Part shown: positions 11,372 through 23,931 of the stretch, one piece after another
Position numbering within the stretch: position 1 is the stretch's first letter
Layout: the number at the start of each line of letters is the position of its first letter
Assembly: GCA_963678705.1 (NCBI GenBank)
Contig: OY783208.1
Span: forward strand, 7,502,001 to 7,566,000
DNA: 64,000 bases
Reading direction: 5' to 3'
Source: Panorpa germanica
Lineage: Eukaryota > Arthropoda > Insecta > Mecoptera > Panorpidae
Made by a program: the position numbers and the translations under genes
Notes under the pieces: model-generated
What the model was told of the DNA's origin: nothing
Database searches by the model: none
The model's input: the letters and a program-made list of their open reading frames with translations, nothing else

Positions 11372-12337
11372 CTAGAGACTTAAATCTAAATGGGATTTTC
11401 TATGTCGCTTCAAAGAACCAGCTTGTGTGAAACATTTATTACATAAATTGCAAGTAAATGGTTTTATACCTAAATGGGTATTTTCGTGTTGCTTTAATTG
11501 ATTTGATTGACTAAACGTTGCAGTACATTCATCGCAAGAAAATTGTTTTACCTCTAAATGCGTGTTTTTGTGCAGTTTTAAATACGATGAATGACTAAAC
11601 GTTTTACTACATTCGTTGCAAGAAAATGGTTTTAAACCTAAATGCGTCTTTTTATGTTCCTTTAAATGCGATGAATAACTAAACGTCTTATTACATTCAA
11701 CACATGAAAACGGCTTTACACCTAAATGCTTATTTTTGTGTAGTTTTAAGGTAGATGAACGACTAAAACTTTTATTACATTCATTACAAAAAAATGGCTT
11801 TAAACCTAAATGGATGTTTTTATGTTGTTTTAAATGAGATAATCCACTAAACGTTTAATTGCAATTAGTGAAAGAAATAGATTTTAAACCTAAATGTGTG
11901 TTTTTATGTCTTCTTAAATTAGATGGATACTTAAACGACTTATTACATTCATTACAAGAATGTAATTTCTTTGCTGAATGAACTCGCATATGTTTTATAA
12001 TTTCCTTTCTATACTCAAACAATTTATTACATACTTCACAGATATAATGTTCAAGTGTTTCTTTTTGTTCACTATCGAATGGATCGACGAGTTTTTCAAT
12101 TTTTACTTCAAACTTAATAATCAATTTATTATCTTGTGGTAAAATTACAGCTTCCTCTAAACTGTCGTCTGGTTCTTCTTTAATTTTTATTTGCATTTAA
12201 TCACGTAATGTTGCTTCTTTATCGAGTCCGTCCTGTTTTATTTCTACTATGATTTCGTTTACATTTCGTGTTGTCATTTGTTCACTTAACTTCTCATCGA
12301 CTTCCAGTTTTATTTTCTGAGATTTGTAATCCATCAT
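11372..12337 (-). pseudogene. C2H2 zinc-finger pseudogene, two nonsense codons
   Basis: An open frame from an M-M-D-Y-K-S-Q start near 12337 runs through an acidic N-terminus to about eight fingers and ends at 11372-11374. It is interrupted by a TAA at 12197-12199 and a second TAA at 11855-11857, where an expected AAA lysine of a finger has changed. Outside these codons the fingers and the H-L-G-L-K-P-F linkers are well kept, so inactivation looks recent. By position and by an L-P-Q-D-N-K-L motif in the N-terminus, it is the counterpart of the intact gene at 25525-27093. Confidence 0.8.
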
Positions 12338-12913
12338 TCTAATAAAAAAAGGTTAGCAATTACTAAATAGAGTTTAAAAAAAGATGTTGTTAAGTCATAA
12401 ATTCATTTTCTTTGAAAATAGTGTTAATAAAACTGAATATCTCTGAAATTAAAAAAAAATATAAAAAAACAAATCAAACAACACAAAAAAAAAGTAAAAT
12501 GTTAAAATACCTATATAGATTAATTTGTACACGATTTCCGTTATTGCAGCAGGTTACTTTAGTTAAATATTTACTGAATAAGGTGTCAACTAATTTGGTT
12601 CTAACTCTAACTCGACGTCTCCATGACGTGTTAAAATAGAAGTATTTTAGTTGCAGATATCTTAAATACTTTTAATGATTTAACGGATATTACTGTATGT
12701 ACTTAAAGAGTTTTATGAAACATAAATATTTAAACGAACCTACAATTATTTACTTAAGGTAACTTTTGTAAACTTAACTTAACGTAAAGTTTAAAATATT
12801 ACGTGCACAAAGAGACGACAAAGGCAGTGAAGAACTGAAAATATTAAAGAGTGAATCAGGCAACTTTAATTCGAGAAACGAACCGGTGAATTGGGTTGTG
12901 ATCTTATATAAGA
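12338..12913. other. Upstream of ZF pseudogene, no gene seen
   Basis: AT-rich flank of the pseudogene at 11372-12337. A 75-codon frame at 12412-12639 is lysine-rich low complexity and is not believed. No RNA gene was recognised. Confidence 0.45.
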
Positions 12914-13551
12914 AAGGCTTTTGTCCTATGTCTTAATTTCTATAAAAGTTTACTATATATTGATAAAGAGGGTTACTAGAACCTCAAATGTTCAATTATT
13001 TTTTAATAACTCATTATATATTGGGAGATATTAACAATTAAAAAAGTCATTTTGTCTCTTTAATTATTAAAGGGATTCAACGTTGTACACATTATAAGTG
13101 CATGTGACATCACAATCCTTGTGGAAGGTTGCCAACCTTACAGCTCATAAATATCTGCTATATGTATTTATATATCAAAATATCAAATATTATTTATAGC
13201 TATTTCAAGGAACAATCAAATTCCAATATTATGTCTGCCTTAGCAGGGTTAAATAAAATAAAAACTTATTATTCCTTGCTTTGACTTGAATATTTTGACT
13301 ACCAACAGCTACAAAACATTACCACAGCACTGACCTACTCAACAAATAACTGACGTTAAAATGCATTTCAAGTCATAAAAATATGGCCGACCATTTCTAG
13401 CGCTAAAACTATAATTCAAACTTATAATTGCTATATCTCCATCAACATTTAGATATTTAATAAAATAGACACGCCAATACACATTTATTAACATCAATTT
13501 CAATCAACAATTGAAAAATCGACCACTAAAAAATGAGGACACAAGCCCATT
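12914..13551 (-). mobile_element. ~640 bp non-autonomous element, copy 4
   Basis: Near full length in the same orientation as copy 2. The left terminus is slightly eroded (aggcttttgtcctatg), while the right end gacacaagcccatt is intact. It lies immediately before block B. Confidence 0.82.
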
Positions 13552-13884
13552 AAATACAAAAACACACATGGTTATGTCAAATCTTGTAAAATAGTAATAT
13601 TTAGGTTTTAATACATGGTCAAGGTGGTTTGGATTGAAAGAGATGAAAGTATATCTTTTTCGTGTTTCCCCTCACCCTGCGGTAAACCAATAAAATTTAT
13701 TGGAATGATTTGTTCACAGTTCACAGTCTGAGTTGTGCTTCAAGTTGACAGCACATAAAATACTTTCATTTAACAGTTTTGGAAGTGATAGCACAAAAGT
13801 ACATCACATTGCATATAAGTTTTATTTAGTTAATTTTGTACGATAAGAAACTGCATCGGATAACTGAGTACAGTGTGTTATTTG

Positions 13885-14179
13885 GTATGTAAAGACATTT
13901 TAAGTTTATATTATTTCATTAATTTTTTGTTGTACTTCATTTTTTACATCTTATTTTTATTATAAAGAAGCAAAACTGTTAAATATAAATCAGCAAATTA
14001 GTAAAAACGCACTTATTAATTTTTCCTTATATTTTACAAAGCATTAATTTATTACAGTAAAGTTTTTCTATTACTTTGACTTAACCTCACTTATTTTCAT
14101 TTTGTTTTACTTTATACATCACTAAAGGTTTATTACAGGCGCATATTCTCGTAGAGATAAAATTTATTTTTATTTTTAG
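13885..14179 (+). other. Predicted 5' UTR intron of ZF gene
   Basis: The conserved leader ending ttatttg is followed by gtatgt, and a ttatttttag acceptor precedes the ataacgttaaaattg leader directly upstream of the ATG at 14205. The same arrangement, with donor gtacgt, is seen at 28367-28656. Conservation in both copies supports a spliced leader; this is an inference without transcript data. Confidence 0.5.
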
Positions 14180-14204
14180 ATAACGTTAAAATTGTTACAT
14201 TAAA

Positions 14205-15076
14205 ATGGAGGATTATAAACCACAGATTATAAAACTAGAAAATGACTTAGAGTTGAATAAACCCATAGAAACAGAAAATATAAACGAAGATATGAAAATA
14301 GAAATAAAAGAAGAAATTCTTGTCAAAGAATCAACGCAATGTGATGAAATAAAAACAGAAATTAAAGAAGAACCCGTCGATAGATCCGAGGAAGCTGCGG
14401 GTTTATCACGGCTGACAGACTACTTTATTAAATTGGAATCCGATGTTGATTCATCCCATTTGCTCGGTGGTAATTGGTAGAAATTATCAAACATTTGTTG
14501 ATGCATTCTATAAAGAAAACACATTCTTGTAACGAGTGTAACAAAACGTTTAAAACCCCATTTGAATTAAAACAACATAAAAACACGCATTTAGCTATAA
14601 AACTTCATTCTTCATCTAAATTAAAACTACATAAAAACACACATTTAGGTTTAAAACCATTTTGTTGCGACGTCTGTCATAAATCATTTTATTCTTTATG
14701 GCATTTAAAACGACATAAAGCCAAACATTTAGTTTTAACGCCATTTTCTTGCGATAAATGTGATAAAACGTTTAGTTATTCGTATAGTTTAAAACAACAT
14801 AAAAACAGACATTTAGGTTTATTTTGTTGCATAGAATGTAATAAGACGTTTAATAGGTTATCACATTTAAAAGAGCATAGGAACACACATTTAGCTTTAA
14901 AGCCATTTTCTTGTAACGAATGTAATAAAACATTTACTACTTCATCTAATTTAAAACAACATAAAAACACACATTTAGCTATAAAACCATTTCCTTGCGA
15001 TAAATGTGATAAACGTTTCACAGGGGCTGGTGTTTTAAAACGACATCAAAAGAAACATTTAGATAAAACTGTCTAG
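14205..15076 (+). pseudogene. C2H2 zinc-finger gene broken by deletion/frameshift
   Basis: The N-terminal 91 codons (MEDYKPQIIKLEND...) match the gene at 28682-29254 almost residue for residue and contain I-K-T-E-I-K-E-E-P. The frame then ends abruptly near 14480 because ~150 bases present in the other copy are missing and the phase changes. From ~14474 a second frame of 200 codons holds about six intact fingers and one truncated one, ending L-D-K-T-V like its paralogue. It could give an N-terminal fragment only. Reinitiation on the finger frame is possible but unsupported. Confidence 0.8.
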
Positions 15077-15689
15077 GTGTGTTCGCACGGTTGACTAAAT
15101 CGTGTTTTGATTTTCTAACCTAATTTTAATTTGTCTTCGCTGGAGTTTTACTATAGAGGAATGTTTAATAAATATGACGTGCTTCCCTTTAGTTCGATTT
15201 AATATAGAAATATTAATTAATTATTCGATATAGTAACACCTTTTGTTTTGAATCCTATAAATAATCTACTGCATTTTTGTATGTTATATGGCGGTAGTAC
15301 TATACTTAAAACAAGTACAAATCACCACGTAACATTCATTATACCACGTTTTATTTAGAAGAAGACAATATTAACAGTTATAAATATATAAATATCCAAA
15401 TTGAGGTTAGAAATAAAATGACATTGTACCTAATATAAGTGACGTCATATTTCACATTTATTGGTCAACTTTAACAATGATTACTGTCAGTAATATAATA
15501 ATAAGTGGTATAATAAATACTATGTCTTGATTTGTACATGTTTTGACTGTACTAAAGGCCCTATAAAACGTACGAAAATCCAATAGTTTTTTTTATAAGA
15601 ATCCAAACAAAAAGTGTGCTTGAATCGAATAATTACCCACCTTTAACCTTCAATTAATTTCTTTACTTTCCTTACATGTTTTGCGATTT

Positions 15690-15845
15690 GTTTTAGTTTA
15701 AAGCTTTAGTAAAAACTATTTCTTAAGTAATGACAAAATTATGTTAATTCGTGAAGAATTTATTTAATAAAAGTTGAAAATTTATTTTTTGGAGTTTACT
15801 TTATATATTTCCAGTTAAATAACATTTTGGGCAACTTTCACCATT
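15690..15845 (-). pseudogene. Remnant of gypsy pol 3' end
   Basis: About 150 bases match the C-terminal codons of the pol gene at 29945-32587 (E-S-C-P-x-C-Y-L-T-G-N and the following region) but contain stop codons. The similarity ends near 15845. It shows that the truncated gypsy tail was already fused to the ZF 3' flank before block B duplicated. Confidence 0.6.
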
Positions 15846-16846
15846 AGGGTTGTTTGCTGGAAAATTGTTATTTTGTACCAGCACACATTGTTCTCCATGT
15901 TTAAGATGATAAACTTGGACTCAATAAAGTACGGGAACGCTGGTGGGGTGATTGGGGCGCAGCATGGTGTTCAGACGGGGCGGGTGACATTACATTTAGA
16001 AAAAAAGATTAATTTAAAAAAATAATTTTACATTGTTAAGTCAGAGCTGTCTAGATATAATACGTGACAGTTGTTAAATATGACATTATATTGATGTAAA
16101 ATAATTTAGATATATGAATATAAATAAAAACGTGAGTTCTGTCCACTCCAAATATCAACTGTATTGGCAGTTATCCCTACGGCGCTCACGAGTATATGTT
16201 ATTATTCATATTTCTTGCCCTCTTCCCTTCTATGAGTTGCCATCTCCTTTACACCACAGAGTATAACTAAGAATCAAAAGTATTTATCTTTAAATATTTC
16301 GGTCGTGCAACATTGTAAATTAATTCAAATTAACTTTAATTTTAATTATGCAGATATGGCAACAACGCATCGTGTTTTGTTTATGTTCGCACACCTGCAC
16401 CGAGATCAATGACCGGTAAGTCATCACAAGTTCTGTTCATTATTTTGCAATGTTTCATTTTAGAGAAAAATTATTACAATGTGTTAGAGCAGTACATAAG
16501 ATTTTTATATGTAAAAGAAAGAGACAGCAATATTGTTATAAAAATATTTATAAAGTGTACAATTGAATTTAGTGTTAGGGTTATGTCGGTGGATGTGTTA
16601 CAGATAAAGACGAGCTTGAGACATTTCGTACGACAGCATGATTACCTATTGAAGGAAAGAGATGGATATAGTTTCCAGATCAATCTAACAAAATAATTAG
16701 CACTTATTTGAATTTAAAGAAATATTTAATTCGTTTGCAAGTTGGAACTTGGTTGGTGTGTGGGTGGTTTAGTGGGTGGTGACACAATGGAAGGGGGATG
16801 ATGGTTAGGTGGATATTAATAATTAAAGTAAGCATACAAGGAGAGC
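15846..16846. other. Intergenic, no gene seen
   Basis: AT-rich DNA with a short G-rich patch near 15950. A 95-codon frame at 16409-16696 has no recognisable domain and is unconvincing. Confidence 0.4.
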
Positions 16847-16928
16847 AAAAAAATGTGGAACGCTTCACGATTTTGAGTGTCATCCTTGCGCAGGGGCCAT
16901 GCTAATCTTTTCTGTATCGTTCCAATTT
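16847..16928 (-). pseudogene. U6: U6 snRNA pseudogene, 5' truncated
   Basis: The minus strand contains the U6 core (GATACAG, AGATTAGCATGGCCCCTGCG, CAAGGATGACAC) and the 3' end GTGAAGCGTTCCACA followed by a T run. The 5' stem-loop and ~25 bases before AAATTGGAACG are absent. Two core positions differ from the usual insect sequence: CAGAAAAG for CAGAGAAG and ACACTCAAAA for ACACGCAAAA. Without the 5' end and the U6 promoter it is very probably a dead copy, of the kind made by retrotransposition. Confidence 0.9.
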
Positions 16929-17699
16929 ACTTTACTTACATTATTTTACCAGAAGATATACCTTATACTACAACTTGTTATATTCGCAATGTTGGTTGTT
17001 TAATAAAAACTACCAAAGTGCGCCAAATGTTATGATCGAGACCGAGTTATTTAACGTATTGATCACAATATTTTATAACATTAAATTTATATTGATGTTG
17101 GAAGCGAAGCTCTCTTAAGTGTTTTAATACTTATTTAATTAATAACAACAATGTGTATTAATAGTTAACTTTATTATAACTTTTTAAGTATTTAAAATGA
17201 CAATTATTACTGTTTTGCTACAGGTTTATTCTATGTACTATTACAATGACTTTCAGGCTATTTGATGGTCGTCTAATGATCGGCTGATGATTAATGATGA
17301 TTGATACAATATGTTTTTAAGATTATATATAGGTTACAACTGTTTACTATTTAATATCATGCGATTAATATAAGTATAAACAATAATATGCAGTTTCTGG
17401 TAGTAAACATGTGTCAGCGTTCTTGGATCTTGGTGCCGTGTGACTATGAGTCATCCATTACGCATCGGGTGGCTGGTATTTGGATATTACAAACTACTAT
17501 GATATCATTAACTGCTATTTAAATACAATAATTATCTTTAATAAATTCTAAAAAGAAATAATTGAATAATTTGTTATTTAAAAATTAATAAAGTACTTAA
17601 ATTAATAGATTTGTAAAGGTTTCATGCTGCCATCTATGTGGAACTAATCGTACTACTATCCAAGACGCACACTTCATGTAAACGGTTGGGATCTCTTCT
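16929..17699. other. Intergenic, no gene seen
   Basis: AT-rich sequence between the U6 pseudogene and the next mobile element copy. No domain-bearing frame or RNA gene was recognised. Confidence 0.4.
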
Positions 17700-18341
17700 A
17701 TTTTTCGTCGATTTTTTAATTGTTGATAGAAATTGATGTTAATAAATGTGTATTGGCGTGTCTATTTTATTAACTATCTAAATATTGACGGAGATATAGT
17801 AATTAAAAGTTATTGTAGTTTTAGCGCTTTAAATGGTCGGCCATATTTGTATGACGTGAAATGCATTTTAACGTCAGTTATTTGTTGAGTGTGTGGTGTG
17901 TAATGCTGATAATGCTAATGTAATGCTGGTGTGAGTGCTGTGGTAATTTTTGTAGCTGTTGGTAGTCAAAAAATCAAGTTAAGTCAAAGAGTAATAAGTT
18001 TTTATTTTATTTAACCCTGTTAAGGCAGACATAATATTAAAATTTTATTATTCCTTGAAATAGCTGTAAATAATATTTGAAATTTTGATGTATAAATACA
18101 TATAGCAGAGATTTATGACCTGTAAGGTTGGCTGCGATTGTGATGTCACATGCATTTGGAATGTGTACAACGTTGAATCCCTTTAATAATTAAAGAGACA
18201 AAATGACTTTTTTAATTGTTAATATCTCTTAACATATAAGGAGTTATTAACAAATAATTGAACATTTGAGGTTCTAGTAACCCACTTTATAAATATATAG
18301 TACACTTTTATAGAAATTAAGACATAGGACACAAGTCCATT
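17700..18341 (+). mobile_element. ~640 bp non-autonomous element, copy 5
   Basis: Same orientation as copy 1. The left terminus is degraded, beginning within tcgtcgattttttaattg, and the right terminus is gacacaagtccatt. It carries a small internal duplication near 17890-17940 relative to other copies. Confidence 0.8.
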
Positions 18342-18953
18342 CACAGTAAATGCTACAACACAAGATTCCAATATTTTTAATTATAATTGAAATAATGACT
18401 GTAATATGGCAGACAAAATATAAGACTGATAGCTTTAAACGCTTTAAATGCAGATATTGCTGTGTGGAATCGAAGATTGAATTAATTATAAATAACATTA
18501 TTAATTATGTATTTTATAATAAAAGTATACGTATAATACATCAATTTATATGTCTCTATACAATTATTCCATAATTACTAATAATTTAAAATACTTACTA
18601 TTAAAATATTTATCTTTTTCTAATCTAAAATTCACTTAAATTAAAATTAAATCACATTTAATATAATGTTTTTTATTCACTTATGTATACAATGGAACAA
18701 TCACACATGGAACCATTTCTTAAAATAACAACAAGAAACAAACTAGTCCTGGTAGTCCTTTGTTGGTTCTGACAACTCCTTTTGCTAAATGTTGGTTTGT
18801 GACGTAACTTCGACATTGAGATCCTTTCAGTGAAATACCGCTAATGGCCACCCTATCACCGGTTTATCAAAATAAAAGTCATAACATTAACAATATATGT
18901 TCTATTTTATATTTATGCAGTTAATACCACCCCACCCCCCCCTGAACAAATCG
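18342..18953. other. Intergenic, no gene seen
   Basis: AT-rich 3' flank of the ZF pseudogene at 18954-19882. Two overlapping ~74-codon frames on opposite strands are hydrophobic low-complexity translations and are not believed. Confidence 0.4.
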
Positions 18954-19882
18954 CTATAAACCTGAATGTGTGTTTTTATGTTGTTTTAAATGTGATGAAC
19001 GACTAAACGATTTATTACATTTATCGCAAGGAAATGGCTTCAAACCAAAATGTGTGTTTTTATGTCGTTTTAAACTTGATGATTGTATAAATGTTTTATA
19101 ACAGACATCGCAAGAAAATGGTTTTTTAGTTAAATGTATGTTTTTATGTTTTTATAAAGCAAGTGAAGAACTAAATGTTAAATTGCAAATATTGCAAGGG
19201 AATGGTTTTATAGCTAAATGTGTGTTTCTATGATGTTTTAAATGATCCGATCGACTAAACGTTTTATTACAAACATTGCAAGAAAAAGGTTTTATAGCCA
19301 AATGTGTGTATTTATGTCGTTTTAAAGCATATAACTGCTTAAAATTTTTTGAACACTCGTTACAAGGATGTATTTTTTTGTTGAATGCTCCAACAAATAT
19401 TTATTGATTTCTATCTCATTCTCAAACGATTTGTTACATACATCACCGATATAAGGCTTCACCGCCGTATTGAATTTTTCACTTTGTGGTTGTTGATTAC
19501 TTGTTAAATGTTCAACAAGTTTTTCAACTGTAGAACCCGCATTACTTCTGAAAATAGCTGGTGCACCTAAGTGTTCTTGAACTTCAAATGAGTCTAGGGG
19601 CACATGATTGCAATTACCACTCAGCAAATGTGATGAATCAACATCGGGCTCTATCTTGATAATGTATTTTGTGAGTCGTGATAAACCCGCAACTTCCTCT
19701 GATCCATCGACGGATTCTTCTTTAATTTCTGTTTTTATTTCATCACATGACGCTGATTCTTTGACAATTCTGTGTTCTTTTATTTCTATCTTCATATCCT
19801 CGTTCATATTTTCTGTTTCTATTTGCTCATTTAAATCAAAGTCATTTTCCTGTTTTATGGTTTGTGATTTATAATCCTCCAT
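18954..19882 (-). pseudogene. C2H2 zinc-finger pseudogene (frameshift plus stop)
   Basis: The N-terminal ~165 codons (MEDYKSQTIKQEND...) are intact and related to the genes at 14205 and 28682: I-K-T-E-I-K-E-E, the L-S-R-L-T segment, and a finger starting D-V-C-N-K-S-F. A frameshift in the T-rich run near 19377 moves translation out of the finger frame, so the continuous frame ends at 19322. The finger region continues to about 18954 with four or five recognisable fingers, one containing an in-frame TAA near 19155. The upstream flank starting at ~19966 is the conserved family promoter. Confidence 0.78.
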
Positions 19883-20645
19883 TTTATTGTAAGCAATTTT
19901 AAAGTATTCTAAAAATAAAAAAAAATATCTTTAAGAGCATGAGCAACTTGTAAAAAGCATTAGTGATGAATAAAGTAAAACAAAATGAAAATAAGTGAGG
20001 TTAAGTCGAAGTAATAGAAAAACTTTACTGTAATAAATTAATAATTTGTAAAACATAAGAAAAATAAATAAATGAGTTCTTACTAATTCTTTGATTTATA
20101 TTTACCAGGTTTAGTTCATTATAGTAAAAATAGGAAATAAGAAAAAATTAGAACAAAGAATAAAAACTTAAAATGTCAAAACCTATTAAATAATACACTG
20201 TACTCAGAAATTCGTTGCAGTTTGTTATCGTGCAATATTAACTAAATAATACTTATATGCATATATATATGCATAATAATACTTATATAGTTCTGTTCTG
20301 TCCCTTCAAGAACTGTGAAATGAAAATATTTTAAATGGCCGTCAAGTGGAATGCATGTAGTACTAATTTACAGGTGCAGTTTTTCTCACCTGAACACAAC
20401 GTAGTTTGCAAACTGTATAAATGAAAGATGCTATCAAATTGCCATGTAGTATAGACATGTACTTTAGTGCGAGTTTGAAGTATGTATTATTAACTATGGT
20501 GCAAAACATGTTTTTCAGCAGAAAATATAGCCACAATGATCAAAAGATGATTGGGTTGGGAACCACATTGATAAAGCTGTCTGTCATAACCTCAATTATC
20601 CAATTATTTTTATTCAGTTCTCAATATTATAGAAGATATCAATGA

Positions 20646-21129
20646 TTGAAGTAGTAATTCTTTTCTTTTGATAATTAAACGGGTCATAATTTACAAAAAA
20701 TGACTCCAGTCGACGTTATTCCTCACTCACCTTCTTTCTCACTACCATTTACAACACATTACAATCACTATTAAACAAAAGAAGTGCAAAAGAGATACAG
20801 AATTAAATGTCAAAGCTACAGCAGCTGTTACGTTGACCCATAATGTTTTAATATTATATAAATTATATTGCTTATGATATTTTTTAAAATATGTGACGTC
20901 ATTATCTACTAGGATAACAACCGAAATCATACGCAGTAAAACAAAATTTAAACTGTAAACAGATACATGGTGTCTAAAAACTACAGGTCTCACTGACACC
21001 GAAGATAGAGCTGTCTAAGACCGTCCGCACCACATGGTGAAACTGGTTTTACTCTAGCAGCGCACCACAACGAAGTTTCCAACGAAAACGAGCACGAGCC
21101 AAGTCAAGCCGTGTTTCGTGACTCTGTAG
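20646..21129. other. Intergenic (block A copy 2), no gene seen
   Basis: Duplicate of 675-1154. No feature was recognised apart from short unsupported frames. Confidence 0.5.
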
Positions 21130-21768
21130 AATGGGCTTGTGTCTTCATTTTTTAGTGGTCGATTTTTAATTGTTGATTGAAATTGATGTTAATAAATGTA
21201 TATTGGCGTGTCTATTTTATTAAATATCAAAGTATTGACGGAGATATAGCAATTAAAAGTTTGAATTGTAGGTTTAGTGCTAGGGATGGTCGGCCATATT
21301 TGTATGACATGAAATGCATTTTAACGTCAGTTATTTGTTGAGTAGGTCAGTGCTGTGGTAATGTTCTGTAGCTGTTGGTACTCAAATAATCAAGTCAAGT
21401 CAAAGAATAATAACTTTTCATTTTATTTAACACTGCTAAGGCAGACATAATATTGAAATTTGATTGTTCCTTGAAATAGTTGTAAATAATATTTGATATT
21501 TTGATATATAAATACATATAGCAGAGATTTATGAGCTGTAAGGTTGGTAACCTTACACAAGGATTGTGATGTCGGATGCACTAGGAATGTTCTACAACGT
21601 TGAATCCCTTTAATAATTAGAGAGGCAAAATGACTTTTTTAATTGTTAATATCTCTTAATATATAAGGAGTTATTAAAAAATAATTGAACATTTGAGGTT
21701 CTAGTAACCCACTTTATCAACATAGAGTACACTTTTATAGAAATTAAGACATAGGACACAAGCCCATT
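21130..21768 (+). mobile_element. ~640 bp non-autonomous element, copy 6
   Basis: Block A duplicate of copy 1, full length with both termini. Confidence 0.85.
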
Positions 21769-22310
21769 AATGTTAATGAAAACCCATAAAGAAAAAGAAA
21801 ATTAGTTACTTTAATAAAATAAATATATTTCAATCCATTTTTTTTTTCTTAATTATGATTTCTATATTAATTTTTATATACTCGTATCATTAGGTTTATA
21901 GCTTGTAAATTCCTCGTAGTTAATATTTGAATACATATATTATATACTTATAGAATATACAAGGAATATCATATATCTTAACTTTAATATTATTAATTTT
22001 TTATTATACTTTGTAAATAAATCTTTATATGCATAACGATTAGACTGTTTAAATTAAAATTAATTTTTTTTATGTGAATATTAATACATACAATACGTTT
22101 TGGTTGTATATCCGGACTACAATGCGTGACGTCATAAATTCGTTGTTAGGCTTTGTATCTAGGTGGTGTTGATATATTTCAAACTTAGACCTTAATGCCG
22201 TATAGTTATTTAAAGCACGCCTATAGATTTCTAATTGTACCCAATTGTAAACTAAAACTCCTGCAAATATAAATCACTTAGGTTAGACAATGTAACAAGA
22301 GTTACTCTAC

Positions 22311-23225
22311 CTATACTCGTTCATCAAAATGAGATTTTTGATGAACCTTTAAACTACTAGCGTTGGAGAAAAATTTATTACATACTGTGCAAGGAAACGG
22401 TTTTAAACCTAAATGTGTATTTTCATGTTTTTTTAAATTAGATGCATTACCAAAGGTTTTATTACATATTACCCCTAAATGTATGTTTATATGTTGTTTT
22501 AAATGCGACGATTGACTAAACCTTTTATTACACTCTTTGCAAGAAAATGGTTTTAAACCTAAATGTGTGTTTTTATGTTGTGTCAAATCAGACAAACCAG
22601 TAAATGATTTATTACATATACCACAAGGGAATGGCTTCAAACCTAAATGCATATTTTTATGTTGCTTTAATTGCAATGAACGACTAAACGTTTTATTACA
22701 TTCATCGCAAGAAAATGGCTTTGAATCTAGATGTGTGTTTTTATGTCGTTTTAAATTAGATGAAAGGGTAAATGTTTTATCACACTCTTCGCATGAAAAC
22801 GACTTCAAACCTAAATGTGTGTTATTATGTTGTTTTAAACTCGATGATGGCCTACACGAATTCTTACTCTCATTATCAGATTTAATGTTTTTAACTAAAT
22901 GTATCCGCAAATGTTCTTTTATTTCTGCTTTATTTTCAAACGATTTGTTACATATATCGCTGATAGAAGGCTTTAAAACTTCACATTGCAATTGTTTACT
23001 GGCAAGTGGTTCAGCGATTTCTTCTCGTACTTCGAACTTGATAAAGATCCCATTTCCCTGCGATAAAATTGAAACTTCCTCTGAACTACAGTCTGGATCT
23101 ACTTTATTACATAGCACTGCATTTCTTTTTATTTTGATATCTTTGTTTATATTTGCTGTTTCATTTAATATATTTAATTCCTCATTAATTTCTTCTTTTA
23201 TTTGCTTAGGCTTACAATCTTCCAT
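22311..23225 (-). CDS. C2H2 zinc-finger protein, 304 aa (twin 2)
   Basis: The reading frame encodes the same protein as 2333-3247: acidic N-terminus with I-K-E-E motifs, a degenerate first finger, five intact C2H2 fingers, a one-cysteine finger and a last intact finger, joined by H-L-G-L-K-P-F linkers. Apparent nucleotide differences are silent, e.g. ctggcaagtgg versus ctggccagtgg near 23003. It lies in block A copy 2 between two oppositely oriented 640 bp elements. Identity at protein level fits recent duplication or conversion with the frame retained. Confidence 0.88.
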   Translation of the reverse strand: MEDCKPKQIKEEINEELNILNETANINKDIKIKRNAVLCNKVDPDCSSEEVSILSQGNGIFIKFEVREEIAEPLASKQLQCEVLKPSISDICNKSFENKAEIKEHLRIHLVKNIKSDNESKNSCRPSSSLKQHNNTHLGLKSFSCEECDKTFTLSSNLKRHKNTHLDSKPFSCDECNKTFSRSLQLKQHKNMHLGLKPFPCGICNKSFTGLSDLTQHKNTHLGLKPFSCKECNKRFSQSSHLKQHINIHLGVICNKTFGNASNLKKHENTHLGLKPFPCTVCNKFFSNASSLKVHQKSHFDERV

Positions 23226-23931
23226 TATAACACCAAATTTTTAGAAATTACTAAAAACAAAACAAAAATTAAAACCTTTATAGTAAACGATGCAACAAAA
23301 TGAACGTAAATAAAGCTAACTTGTATAAATGTAAAAACTCATCTATAATAAATGATTGAATATCATTAATTACGTAAACGTTTAGTTTTGAAAACTGCAT
23401 TAGTTCTTTTGTATATGTATTCAAATCAAAAGGTTTTTTGAATACAAATACAAAAAGAGTTATAGCAAGTAAGTAAAGTTAATGTGAAAAACATGAATTG
23501 TTAAAATACCTATATATATGATTTACAATATATGAAATATCTGCTTCCGTTTCGTTAAGCATTCATTATATTTATCGCCAAAACATTAAACATGATTCAA
23601 CACTTTATTTGTTATGACGTAACTGACGACGACGATAAAACGTTTATGATATGGACTTCGAAAATACGCAAGACTAAAAATTAGTAGTTACAATTTTATA
23701 AAAATTTACAAAAATAGTTAGTAATGATTATGTATTTGATATTTACAATGCTTTGAAGATTTATTTTCAGTGCTACTTGTTCATTAACATTAACATTTAT
23801 TACCAAGTTAAATAAAAGAAATGTCATATGTATTTTCTTATCAATTGATCGCCATTTTGGTAATAGTATAAACCATACGTAGCTAATGTAGAAAAGATAT
23901 TGAGCACTCATTTTTTAGTAATGGATTTTAT

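Larger units (their letters stand above)
13560..15845. repeat. Segmental duplication block B, copy 1
   Basis: Promoter, 5' leader, ZF coding region, 3' flank and a fragment of a gypsy pol 3' end, collinear with 27960-30070. Divergence is clearly greater than between the block A copies, with many substitutions, indels and a coding deletion. Further 5' and 3' relatives occur at 42965-43760 without the coding part. Confidence 0.85.

Noticed and set aside
16409..16696. 95-codon frame
   Set aside because: Ordinary composition without any recognised motif or support from a paralogous copy.
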